Notes under the pieces: generated by a model
Seen by the model: the letters and a program-made list of their open reading frames with translations, nothing else
What the model was told of the DNA's origin: nothing
Database searches by the model: none
Position numbers and translations under genes: made by a program
NCBI RefSeq assembly: GCF_000518645.1
Contig: NZ_JADZ01000016.1
Span: forward strand, 124,001-188,000
Length of the DNA stretch: 64,000 bases
Direction of reading: 5' to 3'
Origin: Curvibacter gracilis ATCC BAA-807
GTDB lineage: Bacteria; Pseudomonadota; Gammaproteobacteria; Burkholderiales; Burkholderiaceae_C
Shown here: positions 1-7,594 of the stretch, piece after piece
How the letters are laid out: every line of letters starts with the position of its first letter
Numbering within the stretch: position 1 is the stretch's first letter

Positions 1-1
1 G

Positions 2-346
2 CTGCGCCGGCTCGGCGACGCCCGCGCCCGCCGCTGGCTGTTGGGTGGCGAGCGCCACTCGGCCGAACAGGCCCTGGCCGACGGCCTGGTGACCGAGGTG
101 GTGCCCGATCTGAATGCCGGCCTGGCAGCCCGACTGCTGGCCCTGAGCGCCGCGGCCCCCGGCGCCGTGGCGGCCACCAAGGCCTTGCTGCAGGCCGGGC
201 AGCCGCCCCTGCCCGCCTGGCTGGACCAGGCCGCCCAGGCGTTTGCCAGCGCCTTGCGCGGCCCCGAGGCGGCCGCCGGCCTGCAGGCCTTTGCCCGCAA
301 ACAAGCTGCGCCCTGGCGCGCCCCTGATGGAAGTACGAGGGCCTGA
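2..346 (+). CDS. Enoyl-CoA hydratase/isomerase family protein, C-terminal part (5' end outside window)
   Basis: The reading frame is open from base 2 and ends at TGA 344-346, giving about 114 residues of a crotonase-family C-terminus. The stretch LGGERHSAEQALADGLVTEV is the typical region following the crotonase core, where the enzyme notes 'A-A-GLV-V', and is followed by the helical tail with an ATKALL motif. The family hydrates or isomerises acyl-CoA thioesters. The stop codon overlaps the ATG of the carboxylase subunit, so the two are translationally coupled. By position next to a biotin carboxylase it could be a methylglutaconyl-CoA hydratase (LiuC) or AtuE-like enzyme, but the catalytic part is not in the window, so the substrate is inferred only. 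Confidence 0.85.
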   Translation: MRRLGDARARRWLLGGERHSAEQALADGLVTEVVPDLNAGLAARLLALSAAAPGAVAATKALLQAGQPPLPAWLDQAAQAFASALRGPEAAAGLQAFARKQAAPWRAPDGSTRA

Positions 347-2343
347 TGTTCAAACGACTGCTGATCGCCAACCGCGGCGAAATCGCCCGCCGCATCATCC
401 GCACCGCCCGGGCCCTGGGCCTGGAGACGGTGGCCGTGTTTTCCGAACCCGACGCCCAGGCCCTGCACGTGCGCGAGGCTGACCAGGCCTTTGCCCTGGG
501 CGGCGAGCGTTCGGCCGACAGCTACCTGCGGGTAGAACGCCTGCTTGAAGCCGCCCGCGCCACCGGCGCCGACGCGCTGCACCCGGGCTATGGCTTTCTG
601 AGCGAGAACGCCGACTTTGCCCAGGCCGTGCTCGACGCCGGCCTGCACTGGATCGGCCCGCCCCCGGAAGCCATCCGGGCGCTGGGCAGCAAGGCCGGTG
701 CCAAGGCCCTGGCCCTGGCCCATGGCGTGCCCTGCCTGCCTGGCTACGCGGGCGAAGAGCAAAGCCCGGAACGCTTTGCCGCCGAGGCTGAGCGCATCGG
801 CTACCCCGTGATGGTGAAGGCCGTGGCCGGTGGCGGTGGCCGTGGCATGCGCCTGGTGCAGGCCCCGGCCCCACTGGCTGCGGCGCTGGACAGCGCCCAC
901 AGCGAGGCCTTGGCCGGCTTTGGCGATGGCCGCCTGCTGATCGAGCGGGCCCTGCTGCGGCCGCGCCACGTCGAGTTGCAGGTGTTTGCCGACCGCCACG
1001 GCCACGTGGTGCACCTGGGCGAGCGCGACTGCTCGGTGCAGCGGCGCCACCAGAAGATCATCGAAGAAGCCCCCAGCCCCGCCGTGGGCCCCGGCCTGCG
1101 CCAGCGCATGGGCGAGTGCGCCGTGGCCCTGGCCCGGGCCGCCGGCTATGTAGGTGCCGGCACGGTGGAGTTCCTGCTGGACGGCGACGACTTCTACCTG
1201 ATGGAGATGAACACCCGGCTACAGGTGGAACACCCTGTCACCGAGGCCCTGACCGGGCTGGACCTGGTCGAGTGGCAGCTGCGCGTGGCCCGGGGCGAGC
1301 CCCTGCCCCTGAGCCAGGAGCAGATCCGCTTCGAAGGCCATGCCATCGAGGTGCGCCTGTGCGCCGAAGACGAGCACTTCCGCCCCCACACCGGCCGCGT
1401 GCTGGGCTTTGCCCAGCCGCCTGGGGTCGTGCATTTCGAGAACCCCGACGCCCAGAGTGGGCTGCGCTTCGACCACGCGCTCGAGATCGGCACCGAGGTC
1501 AGCCCGCATTACGACGCCATGCTGGGCAAGCTGATCGCCTATGCGCCCACACGGGACCAAGCCATCGCGCGCCTGCGCCAGGGGCTGGCAGCCACCGTGC
1601 TGTTGGGCCTGCCCAGCAACCGGGCCTTTCTGTCGGCCTGCCTGGACCACCCGGTGTTCCGCGCCGGCCAGGCCCTGATCCCCTTTCTGGCCGAGCACGG
1701 CGATGCGCTGCGCACCCAGCTGAGCGCCCACGAGGCCGAGCACCTGGGCGGGGCCTGGCCGGTGCTGCTGTGGGGCCGGCAGGGCCTGGCCACTGCCCTG
1801 GGTTGCCCGCTGGAGCGCCCCCTGCGGCTGCGCCACCGCGAGCGCGTGCACGATTGGCTGGTGCGCGAGACCGGCGCCGGCCGGGCCCTGGCCCGGCAAG
1901 GCGAAGCGGCCGCGCAAAGCATCGAACTGCAAGCCCAGCCCGGTGGCGGCTGGCTGCTGAACCTGGACGGGCGCCGCCTGGGCGTGCAGGCCTTGGCCGT
2001 GGGCCCGTGGCGCTGGCATGTGCAGCTGGCCGGCGTGGACCTGTGGCTGGACGACGCCTCGTTCGAACCGGCCGGGCGCGGCCCGGCAGACGCCCAGGCC
2101 CTGGAGCTGCGTGCCCCCTTCAACGGCCGGGTGATCCGCATCGCCGCCGAAGTGGGCCAGGTGCTGGCCGCCGGCGACGCGCTGGTGGTGATCGAGTCGA
2201 TGAAGCTGGAGCACAACCTGGCCGCCGCCGGCCCGGCCCGCGTGGCCGAGCTGCTGGTGAGCCCGGGCCAGCAGGTCAGCCCCGGCCAATGCCTGCTGCG
2301 CCTGGCGCCGCTCAACGACCCGGTTCTGGAGGCCCAGCCATGA
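346..2343 (+). CDS. Acyl-CoA carboxylase alpha subunit (biotin carboxylase plus biotin carrier), methylcrotonyl/geranyl-CoA type
   Basis: This 665-residue protein has the full three-part plan: an N-terminal biotin carboxylase domain starting FKRLLIANRGEIARRI, an ATP-grasp core with the glycine-rich GGGGRGMR loop and the EMNTRLQVEHPVTE motif, a middle linker domain, and a C-terminal biotinyl domain. The biotin-accepting lysine is K620 in ESMKLEHN. It carboxylates biotin with ATP and bicarbonate for a partner carboxyltransferase beta subunit, which is not in the window and probably lies upstream. SMKLEH instead of AMKM is common in methylcrotonyl- and geranyl-CoA carboxylases, and the neighbours fit a Liu or Atu type pathway; propionyl-CoA carboxylase remains possible. 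The start overlaps the previous stop by one base. Confidence 0.93.
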   Translation: MFKRLLIANRGEIARRIIRTARALGLETVAVFSEPDAQALHVREADQAFALGGERSADSYLRVERLLEAARATGADALHPGYGFLSENADFAQAVLDAGLHWIGPPPEAIRALGSKAGAKALALAHGVPCLPGYAGEEQSPERFAAEAERIGYPVMVKAVAGGGGRGMRLVQAPAPLAAALDSAHSEALAGFGDGRLLIERALLRPRHVELQVFADRHGHVVHLGERDCSVQRRHQKIIEEAPSPAVGPGLRQRMGECAVALARAAGYVGAGTVEFLLDGDDFYLMEMNTRLQVEHPVTEALTGLDLVEWQLRVARGEPLPLSQEQIRFEGHAIEVRLCAEDEHFRPHTGRVLGFAQPPGVVHFENPDAQSGLRFDHALEIGTEVSPHYDAMLGKLIAYAPTRDQAIARLRQGLAATVLLGLPSNRAFLSACLDHPVFRAGQALIPFLAEHGDALRTQLSAHEAEHLGGAWPVLLWGRQGLATALGCPLERPLRLRHRERVHDWLVRETGAGRALARQGEAAAQSIELQAQPGGGWLLNLDGRRLGVQALAVGPWRWHVQLAGVDLWLDDASFEPAGRGPADAQALELRAPFNGRVIRIAAEVGQVLAAGDALVVIESMKLEHNLAAAGPARVAELLVSPGQQVSPGQCLLRLAPLNDPVLEAQP

Positions 2344-3506
2344 GTGAGCGCCCCGACGACACCCTGCAGGCCGACCGGACCGCGCTGAGCGACACGGTGG
2401 CCCGCTTTGCGCGCAACGAGATCGCCCCGCACGTGGGCGACTGGGACGCGGCGGGCGAGTTTCCGCGCAGCCTGTACCGGCGCGCGGGCGATCTGGGCCT
2501 GCTGGGCCTGGGCTACCCCGAGGCCTATGGCGGCACACCGGCCCCCTATGCGCTGCGCCTGTCGCTGTGGCAGGCGCTGTGCCGGCACGGGGGCAGTGGC
2601 GGGGTGCTGGCCAGCCTGCTGTCGCACAACATCGGCCTGCCGCCCATCCTGCACCACGGCAGCGAAGCCTTGCGTGAACAGGTGATCCCGCCGGTGCTGC
2701 GCGGCGAGCAGATCGCGGCCCTGGCCATCACCGAGCCCGGCGGCGGCTCGGATGTGGCGGCCCTGCGCACCACGGCCCGGCGCGAGGGCGACCACTATGT
2801 GATCGATGGCGAGAAGACCTTCATCACCTCGGGCCTGCGGGCCGACTGGATCACCCTGGCGGTGCGCACCGGCGAGCCGGGCAGCAAGGGGGCCGGGGGC
2901 ATCTCGATGATCGTGGTGCCCGGCGCCAGCGCCGGCCTGACACGCCAGCCCCTGCAGAAGATGGGCTGGCTGTGCTCCGATACGGCACAGCTGCACTTTG
3001 ACGGCGTGCGCGTGCCCGCCAGCCACCTGCTGGGCGAAGAGGGCGCGGGCTTTCGCATCATCATGGGCAACTTCAATGCCGAGCGCTTCGGCATGTCGGC
3101 GGCGGCGCTGGGCTTCAGCCAAGCCTGCTACGACGAAGCCCTGACCTGGGCGCGCCAGCGCAAGACCTTTGGTGCGGCCCTGGTCGAGCGCCAGGTGATC
3201 CGCCACAAGCTGGTCGACATGCAGATGCGCATCCACTCGACCGCGGCCTGGCTGGAACAGGTGGCGGCCCGCGCCGACGCCGGCGACACCGGCCCCGACT
3301 GGGTGGCCCAGGTGTGCCTGCTGAAGAACCACAGCACCCAGACCATGCAGTTCTGCGCCGACCAGGCGGTGCAGATCCTGGGCGGCATGGGCTTCATGCG
3401 CGGCACGGTCAGCGAGCGCCTGTACCGCGAGGTCAAAGTGATGATGATCGGGGGCGGCGCCGAGGAAATCATGAAAGACCTGGCCGCACGACAATGGGGC
3501 TTATGA
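2340..3506 (+). CDS. Acyl-CoA dehydrogenase
   Basis: A 388-residue acyl-CoA dehydrogenase of normal length, oxidising an acyl-CoA to the 2-enoyl-CoA with FAD. The middle domain shows AITEPGGGSDVAAL and the flavin-binding DGEKTFITSG; the C-terminal helical domain contains RQKTFGAALVERQVIRHKL-like and QILGGMGFMRG motifs. The reading frame stays open far upstream, but ATG 2340 overlaps the carboxylase stop as ATGA and begins at the expected N-terminal helix, so I start it here. It sits between a carboxylase alpha subunit and a thioesterase, in an arrangement like atuD or liuA in terpenoid/leucine catabolism. The exact substrate cannot be read from the sequence. Confidence 0.92.
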   Translation: MSERPDDTLQADRTALSDTVARFARNEIAPHVGDWDAAGEFPRSLYRRAGDLGLLGLGYPEAYGGTPAPYALRLSLWQALCRHGGSGGVLASLLSHNIGLPPILHHGSEALREQVIPPVLRGEQIAALAITEPGGGSDVAALRTTARREGDHYVIDGEKTFITSGLRADWITLAVRTGEPGSKGAGGISMIVVPGASAGLTRQPLQKMGWLCSDTAQLHFDGVRVPASHLLGEEGAGFRIIMGNFNAERFGMSAAALGFSQACYDEALTWARQRKTFGAALVERQVIRHKLVDMQMRIHSTAAWLEQVAARADAGDTGPDWVAQVCLLKNHSTQTMQFCADQAVQILGGMGFMRGTVSERLYREVKVMMIGGGAEEIMKDLAARQWGL

Positions 3507-3988
3507 GCAAACCCCACGCCCCCCTGCCCCAGGCTTTCGAGCCCGAGTTCGAAACCGGCCTGAAGAAGATCTTCGAAGAGATGATCGTCTTCAACACCGT
3601 GCTCGGCCTGAAGATCACTTCGCTCAAGCCCGACACGGTGAGCGCGCGCATCGACATGAAGCACGAGCTGATCGGCCACTTCAGCTACAACCGCCTGCAC
3701 GGCGGGGTGGCTGCTGCCGGGCTGGATGCCCTGGGTGGCCTCGCGGTGATGGCCGCCATCGGCGCCCGCCACATGGACGAAGCCCCGATGGAGCGGCTCA
3801 AGCGCTTTTCCAAGCTGGGCACCATCGACCTGCGCGTCGACTACCTGCGCCCCGCCATCGGCGAATTCTTCACCCTGCATGCCGAGGTGCTGCGCCTGGG
3901 CTCGCGCGTGGCCTCCACGCGCATGGAGTTCCGCGGCCCCGACGGCACCCTGATGTCGACCGGCACGGGGGCCTACATCGTTTCGTAA
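3503..3988 (+). CDS. Hot-dog fold thioesterase (PaaI/COG2050 type)
   Basis: A 161-residue protein with the PaaI-type hot-dog pattern: a strand region LGLKITSLKPDTVSARIDM, then the active-site helix region FSYNRLHGGVAAAGLDALGG, and the C-terminal strands ending TGTGAYIVS. Family members hydrolyse acyl-CoA thioesters to the free acid and CoA. ATG 3503 overlaps the dehydrogenase stop as ATGA, which decides the start over an ATG nine bases upstream in the same frame. In this operon it may release CoA from dead-end or over-accumulated intermediates. Substrate unknown. Confidence 0.85.
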   Translation: MSKPHAPLPQAFEPEFETGLKKIFEEMIVFNTVLGLKITSLKPDTVSARIDMKHELIGHFSYNRLHGGVAAAGLDALGGLAVMAAIGARHMDEAPMERLKRFSKLGTIDLRVDYLRPAIGEFFTLHAEVLRLGSRVASTRMEFRGPDGTLMSTGTGAYIVS

Positions 3989-4036
3989 CCCACCGGGCGG
4001 CCTCGCCGTGCCGGTCTCAGTCCCCAGGAGACACCC

Positions 4037-4933
4037 ATGACCCACAGCGACAAGGCCATCATCACCTGCTCCATCACCGGTGTGCTGACCGACCCCGGCC
4101 AGCACCATGTGCCCGTGACCCCCGCCGAACTGGCCGCCGAGGCGCGCCGCGCCTACGACGCCGGGGCCTCGGTGGTGCACGTGCACTTCCGCCAGCAAAG
4201 CCCGGGCAAGGGCCACCTGCCCAGCTGGGACCCGGCCGTGGCCCTGGCCTGCACCGAGGCCATGCGCGAGGCCTGCCCCGGCCTGATCATCAACCAGACC
4301 ACGGGCGTGGTCGGCCCCGACTACCAGGGCCCGCTGGACTGCCTGCGCGCCACCCGGCCCGAGATGGCGGCCTGCAACGCGGGCTCGCTCAACTACCTCA
4401 AGGTGCGCAGCAACGGCCAATGGGCCTGGCCGCCGATGATGTTCGACAACCCGCCGGCCAAGGTGCAGGATTTTCTGGACGTGATGCGCGAGACCGGCAC
4501 CCTGCCCGAGTTCGAGTGCTTTGACGTGGGCATCGTGCGCTGCGTCGAGATGTATGTGCAGACCGGCATGTACAGCGGCCTGCCCGAGTACAACTTTGTC
4601 ATGGGCGTGGAGTCGGGCATGCCGGCCGACCCCGATCTGCTGCCCATCCTGCTCAAGCTCAAGCTGCCCGGCGCCCAGTGGCAGAGCACGGTGATCGGGC
4701 GCGCCGAGATCTGGCCCGTGCACCGCCGCACCGCCGAGCTGGGCGGGCACCTGCGCAGCGGGCTGGAAGACACCTTCTACCTGCCCACAGGCGAGAAAGT
4801 GCCCTCCAACGGCCCCCTGATCGAGCAACTGGCCCGCTACGCCCGCGAGGCCGGGCGCGAGGTGGCCACGCCGGCCGAAGCCCGCCAGATGCTGGGCCTG
4901 GCCGCCTCGGCGCCGCTTGCTGTATCAAATTGA
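4037..4933 (+). CDS. BKACE family beta-keto acid cleavage enzyme (DUF849)
   Basis: A 298-residue protein of the BKACE family. It starts with AIITCSITGVLTDPGQ, has the HxH zinc ligands (H48, H50 in VVHVHFR), the NQTTG segment and the C-terminal GGHLRSGLEDTFYLPTGEK region typical of the family. These TIM-barrel, zinc-dependent enzymes cleave a beta-keto acid with acetyl-CoA to give acetoacetate plus a new acyl-CoA; 3-keto-5-aminohexanoate cleavage is the founding reaction. It follows the thioesterase by 48 bases, with AGGAG upstream of the ATG, and looks like the last gene of the operon. Here it may replace a lyase or thiolase as the carbon-carbon cleaving step, which is inference. Confidence 0.9.
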   Translation: MTHSDKAIITCSITGVLTDPGQHHVPVTPAELAAEARRAYDAGASVVHVHFRQQSPGKGHLPSWDPAVALACTEAMREACPGLIINQTTGVVGPDYQGPLDCLRATRPEMAACNAGSLNYLKVRSNGQWAWPPMMFDNPPAKVQDFLDVMRETGTLPEFECFDVGIVRCVEMYVQTGMYSGLPEYNFVMGVESGMPADPDLLPILLKLKLPGAQWQSTVIGRAEIWPVHRRTAELGGHLRSGLEDTFYLPTGEKVPSNGPLIEQLARYAREAGREVATPAEARQMLGLAASAPLAVSN

Positions 4934-5055
4934 TTCAACCTTGAAGGGCTTGAGTTGTCAGCCAAGTGGCACCATATGGCGTTTTGAAGCCGGCAGCCGA
5001 GTTTTGAGCACCACGCACGGAACCCGCTGCCAGCCGCTTGAAGGAGCCCCTGAAC

Positions 5056-6006
5056 ATGATGCTGACTGCCTTTACCCCCTCTCCTGCGAGCCCCGCCGGG
5101 GCCCGCAGCCGGCGCCTGCTGGCCGGCCTGGCCCTGGCCTTGGCGGCGTCGTTCGCCTGGGCCCTGCCCACGCCCAAGGACATCGAACAGGCCGTGAACG
5201 CCGGCGAGTACCGGCAGGCCGAAACCATGCTGCGCGAGGTGATCAAGGAAAAGCCTCAAAGCGCCAAGGCCCAGTACGAACTGGGTGAGGTGCTGGCCCG
5301 CGAAGGCCGCAACGTGGAAGCCCGCGCCGCCCTGCAAGAGGCGCAGCGCCTGGACCCCTCGCTGAAGTTCGCCTCCAGCCCGCAGCGCTTCACCGACCTG
5401 CTCAACAAGATCCCCAAGACCGATTCGCTGTCGTCGACCGCCCCCGGCGCCTCGCTGGGTGGCCCGGCCCCCAAGCCCGCCCACGCCAACAACAGCCCAG
5501 CCGTGGTGAGCCAGAGCGCACCGGCCCCGGCCAGTTCGGGCTCCTCGTTTCCCTGGGGCTACATCCTGATCGCCGGCGGTGTGCTGTTCGTGGTCTGGAA
5601 GCTGGCCACCCGTGTGCTGCCCTCGCCCAGCCCGGCCCCCGGCATGGCAGGTGACGCCGCCTTCGGCCGCGGCCCCGTGGCCCAGCCCGGCTTTGGTCAA
5701 CCCGGTTACGGCCAGCCCGGCTATGGCGCCCCGCCCAGCAGCGGCCCCGGCATCGGTGGCGTGGTGCTCGGCGGCCTGGCCGGCGCTGCGGCCGGCTATG
5801 GCCTGGCCAAGGTGCTGGAACACGGCAACGAAGACCGTAGCAACCACGACTCGGGCGGTGGCGGTGGTGGCAGCAACCTGGGCAGTGGCGGCGGCTACAG
5901 CCCGATCGACAACCCGCCGGACTATGGCTCGTTCGATGCCGGCAGTGGTGGCAGCGACTCCTGGGACAGTGGGGGTGGGTCGTCGTCGGACGACAACAAC
6001 TGGTGA
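5056..6006 (+). CDS. Exported tetratricopeptide-repeat protein with Gly/Ser-rich C-terminus
   Basis: A 316-residue protein. Residues about 20-45 form a signal peptide or signal anchor (RRLLAGLALALAASFAWALP). Next comes a TPR-like helical stretch (QAETMLREVIKEKPQSAKAQ and the following repeat with LGEVLAREGRNVEARAALQE). A second hydrophobic segment, WGYILIAGGVLFVVWKL, lies near residues 166-184. The C-terminus contains glycine/proline repeats and a long Gly/Ser/Asp tail. I start at ATG 5056 because GGAG lies nine bases upstream; an in-frame TTG at 5038 is less likely. The TPR suggests a scaffold role, and the low-complexity tail resembles that of small inner-membrane stress proteins. No specific function is recognised. 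Confidence 0.7.
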   Translation: MMLTAFTPSPASPAGARSRRLLAGLALALAASFAWALPTPKDIEQAVNAGEYRQAETMLREVIKEKPQSAKAQYELGEVLAREGRNVEARAALQEAQRLDPSLKFASSPQRFTDLLNKIPKTDSLSSTAPGASLGGPAPKPAHANNSPAVVSQSAPAPASSGSSFPWGYILIAGGVLFVVWKLATRVLPSPSPAPGMAGDAAFGRGPVAQPGFGQPGYGQPGYGAPPSSGPGIGGVVLGGLAGAAAGYGLAKVLEHGNEDRSNHDSGGGGGGSNLGSGGGYSPIDNPPDYGSFDAGSGGSDSWDSGGGSSSDDNNW

Positions 6007-6067
6007 TGCGGGGTCATCGCCAGCGCCGGCCAGCGGTGTGTTTTGCATCGCTGGGGGCGGGATGAGG

Positions 6068-6097
6068 AAGCCGGGTTTGCCCGGCTTTTTGTTTTTT
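6068..6097 (+). terminator. Rho-independent terminator after the TPR protein
   Basis: An eight-base-pair stem AAGCCGGG / CCCGGCTT with a four-base loop TTTG (6068-6087) is followed directly by TTTGTTTTTT. It lies 62 bases after the TPR gene stop and separates it from the convergent toxin-antitoxin operon. Confidence 0.85.
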
Positions 6098-6119
6098 CGG
6101 GCATCGTGACGCGCCCCCG

Positions 6120-6443
6120 TTAAGCAGCCTCGATCACCCGAACCGACAGGCTCACCTTCAGGCAGGCCCGGATGGCACCAAAGATGGCCGCCAGGTTGTC
6201 CATGCTCGGATTGCCTTTGGGGGACAGCATGCGATGAAGGCTCTTGCTGGGCTTGCGTGTCAGTTCAGCCAGCCCTTCAAATCCGACCGTTGCCGAGACC
6301 AACTCACGCAGGATGACGCGGGCGGCTTCGGGCTCGCCACTGAGAAAGAGCGTGGCGGCCTCGTCCAACAAGGCCTTGGCAAAGGCTGGATCGCGGGCGA
6401 CGCGCTGAGCGATGGTGTGCTTGTAGTTACGGGTCAAGGTCAT
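6120..6443 (-). CDS. Addiction-module antitoxin, HTH type (HigA-like)
   Basis: A 107-residue protein beginning MTLTRNYKHTIAQRVARD. Its C-terminal half, GFEGLAELTRKPSKSLHRML then PSMDNLAAIFGAI, is a Cro/XRE-like helix-turn-helix of the 'addiction module antidote' group. Such antitoxins bind and neutralise their partner toxin and repress the operon. ATG 6443 lies inside the end of the toxin gene (17-base overlap), so it is translated second from a toxin-first mRNA, the order usual for higBA-type modules. An open frame continues upstream, but this ATG matches the family start. The base composition is less GC-rich than that of the neighbouring operons, in keeping with acquisition. Confidence 0.85.
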   Translation of the reverse strand: MTLTRNYKHTIAQRVARDPAFAKALLDEAATLFLSGEPEAARVILRELVSATVGFEGLAELTRKPSKSLHRMLSPKGNPSMDNLAAIFGAIRACLKVSLSVRVIEAA

Positions 6444-6795
6444 GGGGCTTGCTTCTCTTTCCTGGCTGGGAGTTGCTTTGTTTTCGTGCCTTATATTCAG
6501 CACGCAAGACCAGCGCCTGTTCAATCGCCTTCTGTTGATTCTTTTTGCTGCTGCCGCCCAACAAAATGAGCAACGTCGCACCGTCTTGCATCAGGTAGAT
6601 GCGGTAACCCGGCCCCCAGTCGATCTTGCATTCGCCTATACCGCGAAACCACTCAACATTCGATGTATTGCCGAGTTGAAGTCGAACCTTCGCTACAGCC
6701 ACTTTGGCTGCAGCATGGACATCAAGCCCTTCAAACCACACTTGATAGGGACTGCTGCCATCCTCCCGGATGTATTCTTCGACCTGGATTTTCAT
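6427..6795 (-). CDS. RelE/HigB-type toxin (Gp49-like)
   Basis: A 122-residue protein of the phage-derived Gp49-like / HigB family. It shows the SPYQVWFEGLD N-terminal region, the compact beta-sheet core with GIGECKIDWGPGYRIYLMQDG, and the LLILLGGSSKKNQQKAIEQA helix diagnostic for this family. Members are ribosome-dependent mRNA interferases. The C-terminal tail, rich in Lys, Arg and Gln, is longer than in many homologues and is encoded by the overlap with the antitoxin. The operator-like palindrome at 6804-6821 begins eight bases before the start codon, leaving a very short leader. Confidence 0.88.
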   Translation of the reverse strand: MKIQVEEYIREDGSSPYQVWFEGLDVHAAAKVAVAKVRLQLGNTSNVEWFRGIGECKIDWGPGYRIYLMQDGATLLILLGGSSKKNQQKAIEQALVLRAEYKARKQSNSQPGKRSKPHDLDP

Positions 6796-6803
6796 TTCCA
6801 GAA

Positions 6804-6821
6804 GGTAACGTATAGGTTACC
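6804..6821. promoter_or_regulatory. Palindromic operator candidate of the toxin-antitoxin operon
   Basis: GGTAACGTATAGGTTACC is an inverted repeat with six-base arms (GGTAAC/GTTACC) around six bases, immediately upstream of the toxin ATG. Read on the minus strand it contains TATACG, which could be a -10 element. Autorepression by the HTH antitoxin or the complex at such a site is typical of the family; binding here is inferred. Confidence 0.6.
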
Positions 6822-6869
6822 AAAAATCTGTGCGGCTATCTTCCGAACTTGACCTTTCCCGAATGGGCT

Positions 6870-7525
6870 TTTGTTCTTTGTTGGGGGGCGGAGGCCGGGA
6901 TTGCGCCCCGGCGGGCGCCTCACTTTCTTTGTCTCGCCAAAGAAAGTAAGCAAAGAAAGGCGACCCGACGTGCACGCCCTGCTGCGCAGGGTCCGCTGCG
7001 CTGCTCAACTTGGGCGGGGTCTCGCTAAACTCGCTGCGCTCAAACAGACGCGAGCCCTTTATCCGCCCAAGTCTGCGCTGCTCGCCGTGCCCGACGGGAG
7101 GGTGGGGAGCGGGAACCGACGGCTGCTGCTGCGCAGCGACGCCTGTTTGTTTCAATCGGAGGGCGCGGCTGCTTCGCAGCGCGGAGGCGCATGGGCGCTC
7201 TGCCCGACAAATCACACAACTACCCACCAGCGCCGCTGGATGCACCGGCTTGACTGATTTCGTCAGTGCATTCGCAAGCTCGCCCGATCCCGACTTCCCC
7301 GTGGGGCAGGGCCGAGCAGCGGAGTGCCAGGTGGATAAGGGCTCGCGTCTGTTTGAGCGCAGCGAGTTTAGCGAGACCCCACCTGGCGCGAGCAGCGCAG
7401 GGAACCACGAAGTGGCCCTGACTTCGGGTCGCCTTTCTTTGCTTACTTTCTTTGGCGAAGCAAAGAAAGTGAGGCGGCCGCCGAGCCGCAATCCCGGCCT
7501 CCGACCTGAAACAAAGAGCAGAAAC
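6870..7525. repeat. ~650 bp imperfect inverted-repeat intergenic element
   Basis: The left end (6870-6970) and the right end (7424-7525) are near-identical inverted copies about 100 bases long; both carry the AAAGAAAGTAAGCAAAGAAAGG motif family and GGAGGCCGGGATTGCG. Inside, a second inverted pair is seen: 7015-7065 against 7333-7380, with GGGTCTCGCTAAACTCGC and CAAACAGACGCGAGCCC in both. The element holds only spurious open frames, whose translations on both strands repeat the same peptides, as expected for a palindromic repeat. It fills most of the 799-base gap between the toxin gene and the enoyl-CoA hydratase. There is no transposase and no obvious target duplication. I recall similar sequence in Comamonadaceae intergenic regions but cannot verify it here. 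Confidence 0.8.
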
Positions 7526-7594
7526 CACAGAGCGCAGCGGCACAACAAAGCCACAAGCAAGTGGAAAAGGCACGCCCCCTTCAGGGCGCTCCCC

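Noticed and set aside
1116-2339. N-terminal extension of the acyl-CoA dehydrogenase frame through the carboxylase gene
   Set aside because: Arg/Pro-rich shadow translation; the ATGA overlap at 2340 and the family N-terminus fix the start.
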